A stretch of 64,000 bases of DNA from Bradyrhizobium erythrophlei (GTDB taxonomy: Bacteria; Pseudomonadota; Alphaproteobacteria; Rhizobiales; Xanthobacteraceae): positions 8,837,001-8,901,000 of the forward strand of contig NZ_LT670818.1 in NCBI RefSeq assembly GCF_900129505.1, given 5' to 3'. The position numbers and the translations under genes were made by a program. Below the pieces are notes generated by a model. It was not told the origin of the DNA. It was given only the letters and a program-made list of their open reading frames with translations, and searched no databases. Below, piece by piece: positions 61,118 through 64,000 of the stretch (positions are counted from its first letter, which is position 1; every line of letters begins with the position of its first letter).

Positions 61118-61369
61118 TTGAGGCTGGGAACGGTGACGCACCCCCACGGGTTCGGTCAACGGGCCGGACAGCGCGATCGCGCGCGAGAATTGCTGGAGCA
61201 ATCCGGCGGAGAAGTGTCGGTGACCCAGATTGCGCTCAAATGCGGCTTCCAGAATCCCGGCCATTTCGCCCGGGACTTCCGGCTCGCGTTCGGCGAGCTG
61301 CCGTCCGAAATCCTGAGAAAAATTGGCCGGCCGTGCCAAACCCTGAAGTGCGACCGCTCGGCGCGGTGA
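61118..61369 (+). pseudogene. AraC family regulator, C-terminal relic
   Basis: About 55 residues of the second helix-turn-helix of an AraC protein: RARELLEQSGGEVSVTQIALKCGFQNPGHFARDFRLAFGELPSEILRK. The N-terminal sensor and first helix-turn-helix are absent; the frame begins only 49 bp from the divergent zinc-ribbon gene. A truncated relic. Confidence 0.7.
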
Positions 61370-61376
61370 GAACCTG

Positions 61377-61820
61377 ATGTCTGACGAACGGCACCCGAAA
61401 CCATCTGACGAAGTGATTCTCACCCATCTCGGTTCGGCTGCCCTGCTCTGCTGGGACGAGTTGCCGTTCAGCGCGCAGACCAGGATCCTGGCACAGATCA
61501 ACGATATCATTCGGACTTGCGCCAATTCCCGATATTCGCAGCCGGATCGTCAAACTGCTGTCGCGTCGCTCCAGGATGCAGGGCGCCTGCTTTCCGACAG
61601 GATTGCCCTTCAGCCCGCAAAGCGGTTTCGGTATTCCGAAGGCGATATTCCGAGGTGGCGCATGAACGCCCGCCGCATCCGTTCGTCGTCGCCGAATCCA
61701 GCCCGCCGCGCCACCTCGACCACGCCGCTCATATCGCTGCTTTCAAGCAACAGCCGCGCCGTCTCCACCCGCAGCGCCTCCACGCCCGAGGCCGGCGTCA
61801 TTCCGGTGCGGCTGGCATAG
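61377..61820 (+). CDS. Hypothetical protein, probably altered 3' end
   Basis: The first ~75 residues look real (MSDERHPKPSDEVILTHLGS, then ALLCWDELPFSAQTRILAQIND), a helical motif seen in short rhizobial proteins. The rest overlaps 211 bp of the convergent GlxA-type gene and is Arg/Ser-rich antisense sequence. The true protein probably once ended near 61.6 kb. Confidence 0.35.
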   Translation: MSDERHPKPSDEVILTHLGSAALLCWDELPFSAQTRILAQINDIIRTCANSRYSQPDRQTAVASLQDAGRLLSDRIALQPAKRFRYSEGDIPRWRMNARRIRSSSPNPARRATSTTPLISLLSSNSRAVSTRSASTPEAGVIPVRLA

Positions 61821-62626
61821 GCGCGCGCAAAGGTCCGCGGACTCATGCCGGCCTTCGCGGCCAGCGCTTCGACCTTGAGGTCCCCGGTGATGTTCTCGAT
61901 GATCCAGGCGTGCAGCGCGCTGAAGCGTCCCTCGACGTCGGAGGCCTGCGCCGCCAGCACGGTCGAGAACTGGCTTTGGCCGCCGGGCCGCTTGAGAAAC
62001 ACCACCAGCCGCCGCGCAATGTCGAGCGCGGTGGTATGCCCGAAATCCTCTTCGATCATGGCGAGCGCGAGGTCGATGCCGGCGCTGACGCCGGCCGACG
62101 ACCATACCCGCCCGTCCTTGACGAAAATCGCATTCGGCTCGACGCGAACGGAGGGAAAGGCATCCGCCAGTCTCGGACAATACCGCCAATGCGTCGCGGC
62201 GCGCTTGCCGTCGAGTATTCCGCTCCAGGCCAGCACGAACGCGCCGAGGCACACCGACGCAACCCGCCGCGCCTTCGGCAGGGCCTCGCCAATCCATTTC
62301 ATCAAGGCCGGGTCCTTGCGCAGCTCCCATATGCCAGGGCCGCCCGGAATAACGAGAGTATCGATCTGGTTCGGCCGGACGCTTGAAATCGGCGCGGTAT
62401 CGATCATCATCCCGACATCGGTCTGCACGAGGCCGCCCGAGGTCGAGAGGTAAGACAGCGAGTAGCTCGCGCTCGGCAGTTCGATCTCCTGCAACTCCGC
62501 GAAAACCTGCGCCGGACCGGAGATATCGAGCAGCGTCACGCCAGGAAAGGCGACGATCGCCACGCGCCTCACGGAGGCTTTTTCGGGCAGATGGGGCCGC
62601 CGGGGTTTGGCAGATTTCGAGGGCAT
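61610..62626 (-). CDS. GlxA family transcriptional regulator (DJ-1/PfpI + AraC)
   Basis: 338 residues from the ATG at 62626 (AAGGA upstream). N-terminal DJ-1/PfpI domain: VAIVAFPGVTLLDISGPAQVF, VIPGGPG and the Cys126 elbow ASVCLGAFVLA. C-terminal AraC domain: LAAKAGMSPRTFARAYASRTGMTPASGVEALRVETARLLLE and ARRAGFGDDERMRRAFMRHLGISPSEYR. The DJ-1 part probably senses a ligand. Targets unknown; divergent from a GNAT-like gene. Confidence 0.93.
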   Translation of the reverse strand: MPSKSAKPRRPHLPEKASVRRVAIVAFPGVTLLDISGPAQVFAELQEIELPSASYSLSYLSTSGGLVQTDVGMMIDTAPISSVRPNQIDTLVIPGGPGIWELRKDPALMKWIGEALPKARRVASVCLGAFVLAWSGILDGKRAATHWRYCPRLADAFPSVRVEPNAIFVKDGRVWSSAGVSAGIDLALAMIEEDFGHTTALDIARRLVVFLKRPGGQSQFSTVLAAQASDVEGRFSALHAWIIENITGDLKVEALAAKAGMSPRTFARAYASRTGMTPASGVEALRVETARLLLESSDMSGVVEVARRAGFGDDERMRRAFMRHLGISPSEYRNRFAG

Positions 62627-62690
62627 ATTGTCCTTTAAGCCATTCGAGGCGCGCCTGTATAGATCAGCAGGGAAAGCGGAGTGATTGAAC

Positions 62691-63404
62691 ATGTCACCGG
62701 AGCTCGACCGCCAGTACGGCACCCTCCAATCGCCTTGGGGTGAATACGCCATCTACAGCTTTCCGGACGCCTCCCTTGTCAGCCCCGGGGAACGGCGTCC
62801 CCTGATGGATGCGATGAATGGCATTATCGCCGTCAACTGGAAGGCGACGGAGCCGCATTGGACGGCGGAGGCCTCCCCGTTCGACGGGAAATTCAGCCTG
62901 ATCCTGGTCTACGCCCGTTCCGGACTGGTCGCCTTTTCAGTCTACCGAAAGCTTCGGCTCGCGGCCGGCCCCGCCATCTACCGGAGCGGCACCGAGGTAC
63001 TCCCCGCCCATCAGGGCCGTGGCCTGTACGGGTTCTTCACCTCGGAAGTCCTGAAGTCTTCGGGTGCGGCCGATACTCCCGAAAGCGGTATCCTCTACGG
63101 GTGGCGGACGCGAAATCCCATCGTCTGGGCGGCCAACGCCAAGATCTGCGCAAGGGTCACGCCGTCTCTGCTCGGCGACACAAAGGACCCCGCATTGCGG
63201 GCGGCCTGCGTCGAGATGTGTGCGCTGCTCTACCCCGGCAAATCCCTCGAAACTCCCACCATGATCATGCGCGGCGCCTACGGCCACATCGAGCATCACC
63301 GGCAGGCCTATCACGGCACGGCGTCGCTGGTTGATGCGGCGATGTCCCGCCTGATCCCGGACTCGGCGGACGCCCTGTTCTCGGTCGGTTTTGCGAGCGC
63401 GTGA
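62691..63404 (+). CDS. GNAT-like hypothetical protein (237 aa)
   Basis: From the ATG at 62691. Middle region VLPAHQGRGLYGFFTSEVL resembles an acetyl-CoA-binding loop, with strands before and after (FSLILVYARSGLVAFSVYRK). The rest is not typical; no named family. Stop overlaps the next ATG (TGATG), so it is coupled with the MFS gene. Confidence 0.65.
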   Translation: MSPELDRQYGTLQSPWGEYAIYSFPDASLVSPGERRPLMDAMNGIIAVNWKATEPHWTAEASPFDGKFSLILVYARSGLVAFSVYRKLRLAAGPAIYRSGTEVLPAHQGRGLYGFFTSEVLKSSGAADTPESGILYGWRTRNPIVWAANAKICARVTPSLLGDTKDPALRAACVEMCALLYPGKSLETPTMIMRGAYGHIEHHRQAYHGTASLVDAAMSRLIPDSADALFSVGFASA

Positions 63405-64000
63405 TGACGATAACGGAACAGCGCACCGGGCTTGCGCCCGCCGTCCGCTCGCCGGATCGCGCTTATCTCGCCTGGACTGCGGTCGCCATTGCCTATGCGA
63501 TCGCGTTCCTGCAGCGGGTCTCGCCGCAGTCGATCACCGCGAATTTCATGGCGGACTTCTCCACCGACGCCGCCGGTGTTGCGATGCTGGCCTCGAGCTA
63601 TTTCTGGGGCTACACGCTGATGCAGATTCCGGCGGGCCTTCTGGTTGACCGCTACGGCGTCAAGCGCGTGGTGCTGTTCAGCATGGCGGCGTCGTCGCTG
63701 GGAAGTGCGGCGTTTGCGCTGGCGCCAAATCTGCTCGACGTCTTTGCCGCCAGGCTCGTCGTTGCCTGCGGCGATGCGCTGGTGTTCACCGCCCTGTTGA
63801 AACTCGTCGCGCTGAGCTTCAAGGACGAACGGTTCGGCATCATGTCGGGCATCTCGCAGGTATCGGGCTATGTCGGCGGCGTGATGGCGACGACACCGCT
63901 GGCCGCCGCGGTAAGCGGATTCGGCTGGCGCGCCTGCTTCGTCTTCATCGCCTGCGTCGGCCTCGCCAACCTTGCCTTCGCCTCGCTGGTCCTCAAGCGG
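63404..64000 (+). CDS. MFS transporter, 3' end outside window
   Basis: About 199 N-terminal residues in six hydrophobic helices. Helix 1 (WTAVAIAYAIAFLQRVSPQSI), motif A-like loop GLLVDRYGVKRVV, and the GISQVSGYVGGVMATTPLA helix follow the major-facilitator order. It starts in the stop of the GNAT-like gene. The substrate cannot be told from this half. Confidence 0.85.
   Translation, partial: MTITEQRTGLAPAVRSPDRAYLAWTAVAIAYAIAFLQRVSPQSITANFMADFSTDAAGVAMLASSYFWGYTLMQIPAGLLVDRYGVKRVVLFSMAASSLGSAAFALAPNLLDVFAARLVVACGDALVFTALLKLVALSFKDERFGIMSGISQVSGYVGGVMATTPLAAAVSGFGWRACFVFIACVGLANLAFASLVLKR

Noticed and set aside
1..64000. tRNA, rRNA, CRISPR arrays and intact insertion sequences
   Set aside because: Looked for by eye; no cloverleaf or T-loop context, no regularly spaced repeats, no transposase frame. 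A tRNA scan would be needed to be certain.

Overview
This is a gene-dense, high-GC stretch with about 65 genes and gene remnants. It fits an alphaproteobacterium of the order Hyphomicrobiales, most likely Bradyrhizobium or a close relative. The clues are several tripartite-tricarboxylate (Bug/Tct) transporter genes, a CaiB/BaiF CoA-transferase, a phasin, DUF1236, DUF1127 and glycine-zipper small secreted proteins, and many tiny secreted or one-helix proteins of the kind I associate with that group. This taxonomic call is inference from gene content; no rRNA, tRNA or other marker gene is present. I saw no CRISPR array and no intact insertion sequence.

Left part (1-15.4 kb): the end of a sulfatase/phosphonate monoester hydrolase; a Bug-type solute-binding gene broken by one extra base; DUF805; a CoA-transferase; and a GNAT enzyme divergent from a three-gene molybdenum aldehyde oxidoreductase operon of PaoABC type (4712-8465). 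A degraded prophage block follows (8488-9522: tiny proteins, a small-terminase-like gene and a chimeric large-terminase remnant). Next come two minus-strand genes that each end in the same 46-bp tail plus terminator, an ABC-type binding protein, an Nramp-related transporter and a patatin-like lipoprotein.

Middle (15.8-39.5 kb): Kup potassium transporter, an MFS protein, TctB-TctA plus a 56-residue membrane protein, SCO, an MBL-fold hydrolase, a TauD-like dioxygenase followed by an enolase-superfamily gene, a COG4705 membrane protein with fourfold internal repeats, a MarR-HlyD-DHA2 (EmrAB-type) drug efflux operon with a palindromic operator candidate, a SoxC-SoxD-like-FUSC operon, an ArsB-like transporter, a FAD monooxygenase and an arginase.

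Right part (39.5-64 kb): a secreted phosphoesterase with a His/Asp tail; an opgC fragment; a divergent surface-signalling group (FecR protein and CHASE2-PAS-GGDEF-EAL enzyme on the minus strand, TpsB/ShlB-type outer-membrane transporter on the plus strand, 43.0-49.0 kb); an unusual TPR plus ATP-grasp protein (49.7-51.4 kb); a two-gene relic of a NEW3/ABC exporter; an alpha/beta hydrolase; many small secreted proteins; AraC and GlxA-type regulators; GFA and GNAT enzymes; a phasin; a cytochrome c relic lacking its heme motif; and the start of an MFS gene cut by the window end.

The candidates I would follow up first are the TPR/ATP-grasp protein, the FecR/cyclic-di-GMP/TpsB divergon, and the repeated 3' tail-terminator module. 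Gene decay is frequent: seven loci are broken or relics.
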